From Pogostemon cablin (taxonomy: Eukaryota; Streptophyta; Magnoliopsida; Lamiales; Lamiaceae): DNA of 64,000 nt. The notes beneath the pieces were generated by a model. The model made no database searches. It was given only the letters and a program-made list of their open reading frames with translations, and was not told the origin of the DNA. Each line of letters opens with the position of its first letter. Within the stretch, counting starts at the first letter, position 1. The position numbers were made by a program, and so were the translations under genes. The stretch spans positions 9,666,852 to 9,730,851 of the forward strand of contig CM042958.1 of assembly GCA_023678885.1 (NCBI GenBank). Direction: 5' to 3'. Positions 35,480 to 46,703 of the stretch are shown here, piece after piece.

Positions 35480-36190
35480 CCCAAAAAGTTTTACCCACAT
35501 AGCAGATCATAACAATAAAAGCTTACGATATGTGGTTCCATTTATATGGGCTTCGTTTATTCAAAGAAGGCCTTATTAAAAATAATATACTCTCCAATTG
35601 ATGGAGGTTGGGTATCTTCGTTCTTTACTAAAATGTAGCCCATTGCACTCCAATATTTCAATCAGCTATAAGAACTTCATAATTAGATCCTTCTAATTAA
35701 TTTCTCTCAAATAATTAAATAAAAATAATAAATTAACATGAGACAATCAGAGTTAATTTGAAATTTTATGCTAACTTTTATGCATAAAAAATAGTGAAAA
35801 TGAGCAATGATTGTATTTAAACAATTATAGAATACCAACTCCATACATATAAATATACTTATCAGTGTATATTTATTTTCTATCTTTATTTTTAAATATA
35901 AATAAATATTAAATAAAAATTTAAAAACTATATTAGATATTTGATTTTTAGAAGAAATTTTCTATAAAACACAATCTTTTCTTATGAATAGCAATATAGG
36001 TACTTTATTAAGACTGAGCTTTGAGACATGTCAAATTAATTCTAAACCCATTTTGTTGTCATTTTTCTTATGAATACCACTAAAGATTTCAATTATTTAT
36101 GTGTAATTCACAATTTTCTCAAGCTAAAACAAAAACTATTTAAATTTTCTAGTTCAACTTAGTCAAGCCATAATAATTGTTAACACTATA
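35480..36190. other. AT-rich distal upstream region of the heat stress factor gene
   Basis: No gene recognised. It ends where the first of three heat-shock elements begins. Confidence 0.4.
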
Positions 36191-36192
36191 AT

Positions 36193-36205
36193 TTCAAGAA
36201 ACTTC
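36193..36205 (+). promoter_or_regulatory. Heat-shock element, three perfect units
   Basis: TTCaaGAAacTTC matches the nTTCnnGAAnnTTCn consensus bound by trimeric heat stress factors. It lies 359 bp upstream of the start codon of the heat stress factor gene. Confidence 0.6.
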
Positions 36206-36282
36206 CAATATTAAAAAAAAAAAAAATCTCTACATTTGCCCACTGGCAAAAGTTTTAAAATTTCCAAAAAAGAAACTTAAAA

Positions 36283-36300
36283 GAAGTTTCTAGATCTTTC
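36283..36300 (+). promoter_or_regulatory. Heat-shock element, four units with one mismatch
   Basis: GAAgtTTCtaGATctTTC consists of four alternating units on a 5-bp pitch, with the third changed from GAA to GAT. It lies about 264 bp upstream of the start codon. Confidence 0.6.
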
Positions 36301-36423
36301 TACATTCAGATAACATGCCACCTGGACAAATATGCCCCAGAAAAATGTTGAACCCTTTCAATGCTGACATGCACAGTTGAAGAGAAGATCAATTGTGGAA
36401 ATATCTCCAAAAAGTTCCCTTGT

Positions 36424-36436
36424 TTCTAGAAATTTC
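36424..36436 (+). promoter_or_regulatory. Proximal heat-shock element, three perfect units
   Basis: TTCtaGAAatTTC lies about 10 bp upstream of the candidate TATA box (36446-36453) and 128 bp upstream of the start codon. This arrangement is typical of strongly heat-inducible plant promoters. Confidence 0.75.
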
Positions 36437-36445
36437 CTCCGACCC

Positions 36446-36453
36446 ATAAATAT
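36446..36453 (+). promoter_or_regulatory. Candidate TATA box of the heat stress factor gene
   Basis: ATAAATAT directly downstream of the proximal heat-shock element, giving a 5' leader of roughly 85 nt. Confidence 0.5.
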
Positions 36454-36563
36454 CTCTCGATGATTCTCAGCTGCACTCTTCATCGATCGCCAAAAGAGTG
36501 TGATTCCAGCTGCAAACACGAGAATGAACAACACAAGTTGAAGGTTTACTCAAAATTTGGGGA

Positions 36564-38114
36564 ATGGAAGGTGCGAAAGTGAAGGTGGAAGAGGAGGACA
36601 CTCCCGCATCCTCCGCCGCCGCAACTGGTGGTGCTGCGTCGTCATCCTCTTCGCCCCAGCCGTTTGAAAGTCTTCATGATCTTGGCACTCCTCCATTCCT
36701 GATCAAAACTTTTGAAATGGTGGAGGATTCTTCAACGGATTTGGTGATTTCGTGGAGCAAGGCTAAGAACAGCTTCATCGTGTGGGATCCGCATAAATTC
36801 GCCACCGGTTTGCTTCCGAGATACTTCAAGCACAGCAATTTCTCCAGCTTTGTTCGCCAGCTCAATACTTATGTAAGTTTTATCAGTAAATTCACAGTTA
36901 ATTTCTCGCATTTTCTGCAATAATTGCTATGGAATTAGGGTTATCGATATGAATTCGATTGTTTTTATTTTTTTTATATATATATAAATCTTTAGCGAAG
37001 GCGAAGTTTTATTCACCGTGCTCTTAAATTGTTTGCACAATCTACCAGATTTTTTCTGTTGCAATCAATTTCGTTGTTAAAACTCTGTATCTCTCTCTAT
37101 GTGCATTGTGGATATTCGTTGTGCTCTGTTATGTGTGCTAATTATTTTATACTTGGAGAGTTAATTGTGAGTGATTATGCCTTAATTCATAAAGTAATGA
37201 GTTCTTTATTCAATGATTAAAGAAGAGATAATGAGTTTTAAACTAAGAATCTATCATGCATTATATATTGTTTATCCAATTGACATGGCATGGGAATCAT
37301 TTACTTAAATCTGCGTGTTGTGATTGTGCAGGGTTTTAGGAAAGTAGATCCTGATCGATGGGAATTTGCAAATGAGGGATTTTTGGGAGGGCAAAAGCAT
37401 CTCTTGAAGACGATAAAAAGAAGGAGAAATGTAATGCAAAGCACAAATCAACAGGGTGGAAATCCCTGTGTAGAGTTGGGCCAGTATGGCTTGGAAGAAG
37501 AGCTTCAAAGGTTAAAAAGAGACCGTAATCTGTTAATGTCTGAAATAGTAAAGCTCAAACAACAGCAGCATAGCTCACGAGAACGCATTATGTTCATCGA
37601 GGAACGCCTTGGTAGCTCCGAGAGAAAGCAACAGCAGATTATGAGTTTCGTGGCAAAAGCCTTTGGAAACCCCATGTTTGTGCAGCGATTTGTGGTCCAA
37701 CACGGGAAGAAAAGTGACGAAAATCGAGTCGAAATTGGGCAGAAGAGAAGACTAACTATGAGTCCAAGCATTATGACTTTGGAGGATGTTTTGGCTGTCG
37801 ATGTTGGTGGTGATCAAGAGGGACTTGTGGATGTTGAAGGGGGGATTGAGACACTATTATCAGCTGCACTAGATGATGACTCGACCAGCGATGCGAAGGG
37901 GGCAGGTCCCTCCTCTGGTGACACCGATTTGAATGCCATTACTGATGATGTGCTGGAGAAGTTGCTCAGTGAAGATATTACAGCTGACATTTTGGCGGTG
38001 GAAAACCTCGAGGCCGATCTAACGACAGATGCTGAAATCGAGAACTTGGTGGCGGACACACCTTATTGGGACGAGGATGTACAAGATCTTGTTGATCAAT
38101 TGGGATTTCTGTAG
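36564..38114 (+). CDS. Class A heat stress transcription factor (HSFA2/A6/A7 group)
   Basis: Two exons, 36564-36872 and 37332-38114, joined by a GT-AG intron at the position conserved in plant Hsf DNA-binding domains; the product is 363 residues. The DNA-binding domain (about 43-136) contains PPFLIKTFEMV, FIVWDPHKFA, YFKHSNFSSFVRQLNTY, then GFRKVDPDRWEFANEGF. A nuclear-localisation stretch KTIKRRRN follows. The HR-A/B oligomerisation coiled coil covers about 155-215, with the spacing of class A. A second basic cluster (KK 229-230, QKRR 240-243) lies behind it. Two acidic AHA-type activation motifs are visible (DDVLEKLLSED 308-318 and TPYWDEDVQDL 346-356), and LVDQLGFL at the end fits a nuclear export signal. 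The protein should bind heat-shock elements and activate chaperone genes. Three such elements sit in its own promoter, implying heat induction by other Hsfs or itself. A copia element begins 59 bp after the stop codon. The exact subclass is uncertain. Confidence 0.93.
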
Positions 38115-38173
38115 GAGAAAATATGACTTCTTTGACACCTACAAGTGGTGTTGTATCTTTTTGGTGTTTGCCC

Positions 38174-38425
38174 TATTAGAATTTAGATATATGCATAAGA
38201 GATAAAATCTGCAAAGAGTTTTCTTTCATTAATCACATTAGATAATTTACATACACACATCCAAAAGGAGAAAAAGGTGGAGTAAGTAGAGACACTATAC
38301 TTGCACCACGATTCAATATTATAATATTTTCTAGACTTAGGATGACCACAAAAAACAATTCAAACTTTGACTAACATAATACATATAAAGTATCTTAGAC
38401 AAATCTCAAATTTCAATTTCTAACA
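38174..38425 (-). repeat. 3' LTR of the copia element
   Basis: 252 bp, ending ctaaca. The reverse transcriptase frame ends inside it: its TAG stop is formed by the terminal TGTTAG of the LTR. The outer end reads tattag rather than the expected tgttag, a decayed terminal TG. It directly abuts the 3' end of the heat stress factor gene. Confidence 0.9.
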
Positions 38426-39760
38426 CTCCTCATTGAGATTTTTCTTAGATACTCCCAGCTTTGATCTCAAAAATTCAAATTTAGCTTTAGGAAGTGTCTT
38501 TGCCATGATATTAGCAAACTGAATCTCAGAGCTGCAGTGAACCAGCTTTACTTCTCCATTATTTTCAACTTCTCTAATTGAGTGATACTTGATATTTATG
38601 TGCTTCGTCCTTCCATGCTGCATTGAATTCTTTGAAATAGCAATAGCTGATTTGTTATCCACCCATAGAGTAGTAGCATCAGGTTGAATTTGCCCCTTGT
38701 CTATCAATAGTTTCCTTAACCAAATGGCTTGGTTTGTTGCTGTTGAAATATATTCAGCTTCAGCTGAAGATTGTGCAACCACATCTTGTTTCTTGGAGTT
38801 CCATGAAAACACTCCACTCCTAAAAGAAAACACATAACCTGATGTACTCTTAAAGTCGTTAACACTTCCAGCCCATTCACTATCAGAATAACCAACCAAA
38901 CTCTCACTTTCTCTCTTCAAATAATATACACCAAAGTCAAGTGATCCTTTGATGTGTCTCAATACTCTTTTGGCAGCACCAAGATGAATCTGACTTGGAG
39001 AATGCATAAACCTTGACAAGAGACTTATAGCAAACATTATATCCGGTCTAGTTATATTTAAGTATAATAGACTCCCAATCAAGCTTCTAAAAACTGTTGC
39101 ATTAGCCTTTGTTCCACCATCATCTCTTGACAATTTTTCATTCACTACCAAAGGCGTAGGAACTGATTTTGCTTTCTCCATCTTGAACCTTTTCAAAAAT
39201 TCTAAGGCATATTTTCTTTGAGAAATGAAGATTCCATGATCATTTGCCTCAACCTCCAACCCCAAAAAATATTTCATTTCACCAAGGTCTGACATCTCAA
39301 TCTCATTCTCCATATCAGTCTTGAATTTCTTCAAGAAGCTAAGATTACCACAAGTGACTAGCAAATCATCCACATACAAAGATACAATGAGATTCACTTT
39401 AGTTCTAACCTTCTTGACATAGAGAGTATGCTCACTTTCACTTCTTTGAAAACCTTGTTGTAGAAGATAACCATTGATTTTGCTGTACCAAGCATTAGGA
39501 GCTTGCTTAAGACAATACAAAGCTTTCTTGATATGATACAACATATCCTCTTTGCCCAAAATCTGAAATCCTTCCAGTTGCTCAATATAGATGTCTTCAT
39601 TGAGTATGCCATTCAAGAATGCTGGCTTGACATCAAAATGAAACACTTTCCATCCAAGTTTTGCTGCAAGTGCAACTAGGAGTCTGATTGTATCATGTCT
39701 TGCCACCGGTGCAAACGTGCCAAAAAAATCAACTCCATGTTGTTGTGCATATCCCTTCAC
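38420..39760 (-). pseudogene. copia reverse transcriptase and RNase H segment
   Basis: A 446-residue open segment. The reverse transcriptase part includes GYAQQHGVDFFGTFAPVAR, FDVKPAFLNG and the catalytic YVDD; the connection region includes TRPDIMFAISLLSRFM. The RNase H part includes GYSDSEWAG, STSGYVF and SSAEAEYI. These motifs are intact. Upstream, a single-base frameshift near 39800 separates it from the preceding KWVYRTKLN block, and a stop occurs near 39884, so this is part of a broken polyprotein, not a gene in its own right. Confidence 0.9.
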
Positions 39761-41379
39761 AACTAACTTGGCTTTAAGTTTGTTTATAGAACCATCAGAT
39801 TGAGTTTGGTTCTATAAACCCACTTAACACCTATCACATTTTTGTTTTGAGGTCTTTCCACCAATTTCCAAGTTTTATTTTTCTAAATCATGGTCATCTC
39901 CTCCTGCATTGCAACCAGCCAATATACTTCACTTGCAGCCTCATCATAATTCTTTGGTTCAAGTGAAGCCACATTGCATCTCTCATAGATATCCTCAAGT
40001 ATTCTTGTTCCTCTAACTGGAAAATCATCATAATTATCATTCATCTCTTCATTAAGTATTTCTTCTTCATGAGAAGAATTTTATGGAAATACTTCTTTTC
40101 TTGAAGCATCAACTTTCTTCTTTTTCCAATCCCACTTGAAAATTTCATAAAATTTCACATTTCTGCAAACTTACATTTTTTCTGATATTGGATTCAAGAT
40201 TCTATAGCCTTTCACATTGATGTTATATCCCAAGAATATGCATGTTTCAGACTTGTGATCAAGTTTATCTCTCTTGATATCTGAAATTAATGCATAGCAA
40301 ACACATCCAAATACTTTGAGATGCTCCACTGAAGGTATTACTTCATGCCAACTTTCATATGGAGTATGACCATTCAAAGATTTCGTTGGTAACAAATTCA
40401 GCAAATACACTGATGTATTTACTGCCTCTGCCCATAATCTCTTTGGCAAATCTTTTTCAAACAACAAACATCTTGACATTTTCATTACTGACTTGTTCTT
40501 CCTTTCACTCACCCCATTTTGTTGTGGAATATATAGTACAGTAAGCTGATGATGAATGCCTTCATTATCACAAAATTCCTTGAATTTGTTTGAAGTATAC
40601 TCAGCTCCGTTGTCGGTTCTGAGCATCTTTATCTTGCATCGTGTTTGATTTTCAACCAAGTTTTTGAAGGTAAAAAACACAGAAAATGCTTAAGACTTCA
40701 TCTTCAAGAAATACACCCAACAAAAACCTTGAGTAATCATCAATAAATAGGATAAAATACTTGCTTCTATTTAAAGATGAAATACTCATTGGCCCACAAA
40801 TATCAGAGTGCACAAGCTGCAATTTTTCTTTTGCTCACAAATTGCTGTCATAAAATGGCAGCCTACATTGCTTTCCAAATTGACACACATTACACACAAC
40901 ACCCACTTCATGAATAGTAGGCATATCATTTACTATGTTTTTTGTATGCATGTTCATCAAGGTTGAGTAGCTGAAATGACACAATCTTTTATGCCATAAA
41001 ATTGAATCATCAATTTTGCTGGTATAAGCATGATGTTTAGATTTACTCCAATTTAGATGGAAGCCTTTATTTTGCATTTTTACAGTCATAACTTCATTCC
41101 CTAAAGGATCAAATATAGTGCATGCCTATTTTTAAAATGCAAGGAATAATTTCTTTCTAGCATCTGTCCAACACTCAACAAGTTCTGATCTATCTCAGGT
41201 ACGTAAAGCACATCTGTGATTAGTATAGTACCTAAGGTTGTGTTGATAGTAACTGCTCATTTTCCTTTCACTTGCACTTACTTCCCATCTCCAATTTTCA
41301 CCCATGAGTTGTATGATTTGTCCAACTCATTAAAAATACCAGCATCTCTTGTCATATGATTCGTACAACCGCTATCGAT
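39761..41379 (-). pseudogene. copia protease-integrase segment, frame-disrupted
   Basis: Read on the minus strand. The protease active-site block DSGCTNHMTRD lies near 41347-41379 in a frame shifted relative to gag. The GAG-pre-integrase zinc-binding part (40835-41089) shows HKRLCHFS and CNVCQFGKQCRLPF. The integrase core (40171-40680) includes RTDNGAEYTSNKF, YIPQQNGVSERKN and VFGCVCYALI. Frames change or stop between these blocks (for example near 40680-40835 and 40170), so no full polyprotein can be made. Confidence 0.85.
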
Positions 41380-41382
41380 CAA

Positions 41383-42394
41383 TCAAGTATCCCCATGGCT
41401 GATTGTAGCATAACAAGTGGCAACAAAGAGATTCTCAAATTTTTCCTCTTGATTTTCAGCAACTTGAGTTTGAGTTTGCTGCCCTTGTTGATTTCCTTTG
41501 TTCTTGCAGACCTTTTTAACATGCCCGAATTCATTACAAGCTCGGCATTTAACACAAGGTCTAAACCAACAAAAGTTTTCAGTATGACTTCTTTTCTTAC
41601 AATGAGGGCAAGATGGATACTTTTCCTTTTTGCCTCCACTCTTGTAAGCATCATTCTGTTTTTTTTGTTTGTCTTTACCCTTCTTGTCCCCAGATTGCTT
41701 TTTCCCACTCCCACTGCTACTTCTTGAGAGATTTTCCATTTGCTTTGCAAGGAGTGCTCCTTCTTTTTGCTCTTCCTGCCTTAAAGTCCTTCTTTGCTCA
41801 ATTGCTTGAAAAGCATTAACAACTTCATTAAGTGTTAATGTAGACAAGTCCTTTGAGTTTTCAAGGGAAGAAATTTTTGGTTCAAACCTTTCGGGTACGC
41901 TGACAAGGACTTTGCTTACAATCTTTTTATCAGGTAACTCCTCTTCAAGCAATCTCAGTTTGTTTACAACCTTCATTAACCTATCAGAATACTCTTGAAC
42001 AGTCTCACTTTCAGACATCCTCAAAATTTCAAAACTCCCTCCACAAATTTAACACATGTATTTGCCTTGTTCTTTCACTTCCTTGGAACTATTCCTTCAA
42101 CTAATCCCAAACTTGCTTTGCTGTTTCACAATTCATAATTCTTGTGAATATTGCATCAGAAACTGAAGAATGAATGGCTGACAAAGCCTTGTACTTCTTT
42201 GCACTATCTTCACTACGTTGATGGATTTGGGCAATGGTTGGATTCTCTCTCAACGAAGGAGGATCTCTACCCAAATCTACAGCATCCCACAAGTCAAAAG
42301 CCCTTAGATATGCCTTCATCTTCATAGCCCAAGTCGGATAGTTTTCACCATTGAAAATAGGTGGTGATGGAGCTGAAAAACTTTTGGAAGCCAT
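41383..42394 (-). pseudogene. copia gag segment with zinc knuckle, frame-disrupted
   Basis: The first block (42101-42394) begins MASKSFSAPSPPIFNGENY, the typical start of plant copia gag (UBN2-type). After a frame break near 42060 the second block (41383-42024) continues with SETVQEYSDRLMKVVNKLR and ends in two CCHC-like knuckles (CPHCKKRSHTENFC and CRACNEFGHVKKVC). Confidence 0.88.
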
Positions 42395-42471
42395 AAGAAA
42401 TTCGATGGTTGATTTTGAGGTTTATTTAGGGAAAAGCCTTGCTAGTTTTCTCTCAATCTCTCACACTACCA

Positions 42472-42716
42472 TGTTAGAATTTAGATATATGCATAAGAGA
42501 TGAAATCTGCGGAGATCTTTCTTTCATTAATCACATTAGATAATTTACATACACACATCCAAAAGGAGAAAAAGGTGGAGTAGGTAGAGACACCATACTT
42601 GCACCATGCTTCAATATTATAATATTTCCTAAACTTAGGATGACCACAAAACACAATTCAAACTTTAACTAACATAATACATATAAAGTATCTTAGACAA
42701 ATCTCAATTTCTAACA
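42472..42716 (-). repeat. 5' LTR of the copia element
   Basis: 245 bp, beginning tgttag and ending ctaaca on the plus strand. Matches 38174-38425 with about 14 substitutions and a 7-bp indel. Confidence 0.92.
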
Positions 42717-43963
42717 GGCCCTTTACTGAGATTGATTGGAGGCCATGATTTGTGTGCTCTAAACTTGTGTTTTTTTCATCTCTAGTAAGATGTAAGTTTA
42801 ATGTTACTACTTCAATTCATTTCTTGATTACTCTGTCCTTTTATGCAGATTGCAGCAGTGAGCAATATCTGAAAAGAAATTCTTGAAGATCACTGCTTGC
42901 AAATGTGTCAATCCCCATTCTGGTGTGATCTAACTTCATATTATTGTGAATTGATAAGTGGGATTGCTTGAAATGTTGAGTGAAATTCGATTTCAATTCC
43001 ATTAAAATGACACGATCCCAATGATTTCGATCCACTTATAATGATTGTTTTTGCCTAATTTACATGTTGTACTTGTGCCTAATCCAAACTAAAAGGACAC
43101 AAAAGTATTTTACGTTGTTATCTTTGTTAGTGATTAGGTATTAGTCAATTCCTGTAGAGAGAGAAACATATATCTAAGAATAAGACAAAACTGATGAGAA
43201 GGAATCAAGAGGAAACTTCACTGTCATCCAAATTAAAATACTATCATTCACAATCTTTGTCAAATGATATAAATTGTTAATTGGGATAGAAGAGAACAAT
43301 ACGTATAATCAATTCAAGAATAAACAGTTGTTTGCAGACGGACCACTAAAATGTCACTTGGTGCTGTTGGTCAAGATGCCATCCAGCTTGATGCTTCTTG
43401 AAAGCTTTCACTTTAGGACAACTTTTATCTTCTTCTACTTGAAGCTTCATTCAATACTTATTAGATTATATAGATGATAATTCATGTCTCCTCTGTTCCA
43501 TTGGATTGATATATAATCATTCTGATGGAGTGTTACCATATTTCCAGAATTTGATGTTTTCAAAGTTTTCCTAGCTACTAATATTTTTTTTGCTGTAAAT
43601 GAAGTAAAGAGAGAATTAGATTTTGTGAACCGTCCAGTGGAGTGTTAGTAGTGTGGGTGAGTCAAATAAAGAATATGATAAATGAGTTGCAGAAGTCACA
43701 TCCAATCACTGAAGTGCTTGCAAAATCATTTCAATAATTAAAATAAAATAAAATCATGGAAGTGACTGAACGTAAGATTATGGTGAGACCCCACAACTAG
43801 AACTGGCAAAAACACAGATTAAAAAAGCCTTAAAATAAGTTTATAACATGCAACATTATGTTTAGTTCCCCACCAATATACATAATCATTCATCAAGGAC
43901 AAAGACCAATATCCCTAATAATACTATATTATTACCAAGTTCCCATTGTTCTCATCCAACCTC
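42717..43963. other. Region between the copia element and MAX1; first part is probably the displaced 3' end of the heat stress factor gene
   Basis: The sequence just right of the copia target duplication (ctttactgagattgattgga onward) should once have followed the heat stress factor stop codon directly. At 42847 ttatgcag followed by attgcagcagtg looks like a splice acceptor, so this stretch may be part of its original 3' untranslated region. Positions 43100-43900 show no recognised gene; the 67-codon frame at 43274-43477 has no family resemblance. Confidence 0.4.
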
Positions 43964-43970
43964 TATAAAT
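43964..43970 (+). promoter_or_regulatory. Candidate TATA box of MAX1
   Basis: TATAAAT lies 78 bp upstream of the first codon. Between them is a pyrimidine-rich leader containing a (CT)n run (about 44009-44030) and an (AC)n run, common in plant 5' leaders. Confidence 0.6.
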
Positions 43971-44007
43971 TAATGCATCATTGCTCCTCTCTCTCTCATC
44001 CTCCTTT

Positions 44008-44045
<38 letters not shown>

Positions 44046-44047
44046 GT

Positions 44048-46520
44048 ATGGAAGTTTCAGCATCACTTGTTCAACCGTTGACCAACATAGCAGGGGGCTT
44101 AACGTTAACGAGCATCTTCACAATTACAGCAGTTTTGGTAGGATTTTTGGTGTACTTTTATGGGCCTTATTGGAGCGTTAGAAGGGTTCCTGGCCCTCCA
44201 TCATTGCCTGTGATTGGACATCTTCATCTGCTTGCTAAGTATGGCCCTGATGTCTTCTCCATACTCACTAAGCGACACGGTCCTATATTCAGGTTTGTCT
44301 TTTCAATTCATGTCTACTATGCATGGAACAGAGATGATACTTTGTTCTTGATGGTGGATTTTCAAGAATCTCCTCTCTGTCTTTCTCTATGTATAAAGTA
44401 TAGACGAGGTTTAAGGAAGTCGGGAAGATGAAATCATGATAACATCTTATATGAAAAAAGTGATGATATGGAAGATTGACAGTATGCGAAGAGAAATATT
44501 GATGCAAGTTTGGACATTGAGTTGCACATTTGGTGTTAATTCCTTGACAGTTTAGGTTTTAAGTTGACTTTCTTTATCAATAATTTTGTTAAAAACTACC
44601 TCACCATATAATATTATGTATGAATGAATACTAGTTGGAAAAGTATTTATTTGCCATCGGTTATTTTTCATGTGGGCCATTCATTCTTCAGGCAAATAAG
44701 GTCATATTTATTCATTTGATTTAGTGAATTAACCAAGAGAGTAAATAAATTAGTTGTTGTTTGGTGTAACATCATAGATGGATTCAACATCTAAAATCAT
44801 AATAATCTTGTTGTGACAATATGTTTATCTATGAGCAATTAAACCAGCAGAGTTGGCATGGTTTGCACATCATATCCTCAATGCTGTGTGTGTATTTAGA
44901 GTGATTAATCTGACAATATTTCTTTTATAAAAAAAAAAAAAAAAAAAAAAAAACAGATTCCACATGGGGAGACAACCACTTGTAATCATAGCGGATGCAG
45001 AAGTTTGTAGGGAAGTCGGTATCAGAAACTTCAAATACTTGTCCAACAGAAGCATACCCTCTCCCATTGCATCATCACCTCTTCATCAGAAAGGCCTCTT
45101 CTTCACCAAGTATGTGACTTCAACATCTCTCTCATCTTTTCCTAGCTTCTAATTCTGTGCACATGACTTCAGGGATGCTAGATGGTCCACCATGAGGAAC
45201 ACTATACTCTGTGTGTACCAGCCATCTCATCTTGCCAAGTTGGTTCCTACTATGCAAGACTTGATCGAATCCGCTACGCACAATCTTGATTCCCAAGACT
45301 TGACCTTTTCTCAACTTTCCCTGAAACTAGCTACAGATGTGATTGGGAAAGCTGCATTCGGGGTGGATTTCGGCCTTTCTAAACCAAAATCTGGCCATGA
45401 TTCCGTGAAACACGAAGATGATCGTGTCCAAGAATTCATCAATCAACATATTTACTCCACAACTCAGCTTAAGATGGATTTATCGGGCTCTTTCTCAATC
45501 ATATTAGGCCTCCTTGTTCCCTTTCTTCAGGAACCAGTTCGTCAGATTCTCAAGAGAATTCCCGGCACCATGGACTGGAAAGTCGATCGGACTAACAAGA
45601 ATTTGAGTGATCGGTTGGACGAGATTGTTCAGAACAGGATGAGAGACTGCGACCTCAGCTCCAAGGATTTCCTTTCCCTTATACTCAAAGCAAGAGAGTC
45701 GGAGAAAGTCGCAAAAAATATCTTCACCCCTGATTATCTTAGTGCTGTAGCTTACGAGCACTTATTGGCTGGATCAGCAACTACATCATTCACATTATCC
45801 ACTATCATTTATCTTGTTGCTTGCCATCCAGACGTCGAGAGAAAGGTGCTCGAAGAGATCGACACATTTGGCCCTCGGGATCAGATGCCAACAGCAGATG
45901 ATCTTCACCACAAGTTCCCTTATCTAGATCAGGTATGTTTCTGTCTTCATGTTTACGGCTAAATATCGCAGCTGAAAAATGCTCATTATATACCTCTCGA
46001 TTTCTGAGTAACAGGTGATTAAGGAATCAATGAGGTTCTACACTGTGTCACCCTTGGTTGCTAGAGAAACATCAGCTGAAGTTAAAGTTGGAGGTTATGT
46101 TCTTCCAAAGGTACAATGGTTTTCTCCATCACACTCAGCATGTTTAATGTGTAAGTATTTATGCACTAAGACTTGGTTTTGGATTAGCAGGGCACATGGG
46201 TGTGGCTGGCTCCCGGAGTTCTTGCTAAAGATCCGAAACACTTTCCTCAGCCGGAGAAGTTCAAACCAGAGAGGTTTGATCCGAATGGCGAAGAGGAGAA
46301 ACGAAGGCACCCGTACGCCCACATTCCCTTTGGTATAGGCCCTCGTGCTTGCATCGGACAGAAATTCTCCTTGCAAGAAATCAAACTTTCAATGATTCAT
46401 CTCTACAGGAAGTACGTTTTCCGACACTCCCCTCTGATGGAGAATCCACTGGAACTCGACTATGGCATAGTACTTAATTTCAGACATGGTGTTAAAGTTC
46501 AAGCCATCAAACGTGTATGA
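44048..46520 (+). CDS. MAX1: Cytochrome P450 CYP711A, MAX1-type carlactone oxidase
   Basis: Five exons: 44048-44292, 44957-45109, 45173-45932, 46015-46110 and 46191-46520, giving 527 residues, close to Arabidopsis MAX1. In strigolactone biosynthesis MAX1 oxidises carlactone to carlactonoic acid at the endoplasmic reticulum. Visible features: N-terminal membrane anchor (about 18-40), proline hinge PGPPSLP (48-54), the family-typical HMGRQPLVIIADAEVCREVG and SRWSTMRNTI-like ARWSTMRNTI, I-helix AGSATT (332-337), ExxR as ESMR (390-393), PERF (444-447), and the haem loop FGIGPRACIG with Cys472. All catalytic motifs are intact. Intron 1 ends with 25 consecutive A residues before the CAG acceptor, which is unusual. 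It is convergent with the IQD gene, with 183 bp between coding ends. Confidence 0.95.
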
Positions 46521-46703
46521 AAGAAAGTCTCAAATGATTGTAGATTTGACGCATTATGAAAATAATACAGGAAGCAAAATTGCATTCAAAACTAAGTTGC
46601 AGCTTTACAAATACATAATTCAAATCAGACATCAAGGCAAACAATAATCCTACCATTTAACACAAAAACAACAAGCTGTTGTAACTTGAAAAAATAGCCT
46701 TGT
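46521..46703. other. Short convergent intergenic region between MAX1 and IQD
   Basis: 183 bp shared by the 3' ends of two converging genes. The transcripts probably overlap, since plant 3' untranslated regions are usually longer than half this distance. Confidence 0.5.

Larger units (their letters stand above)
38174..42716 (-). mobile_element. Degenerate Ty1/copia LTR retrotransposon, 4.5 kb
   Basis: The element is bounded by LTRs of 252 bp (38174-38425) and 245 bp (42472-42716). Flanking tgccc and ggccc agree at four of five bases as a target duplication. Domain order on the minus strand is gag, protease, integrase, reverse transcriptase, RNase H, which defines copia. Just inside the 5' LTR the minus strand reads TGGTAGTGTGAGAG, a decayed initiator-tRNA primer site. 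Next to the 3' LTR, AATGAGGAG is a polypurine tract. The coding frame is broken several times, so the copy is not autonomous. I count about 14 substitutions and one 7-bp indel between the LTRs (about 94% identity), indicating a moderately old insertion. Confidence 0.93.
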
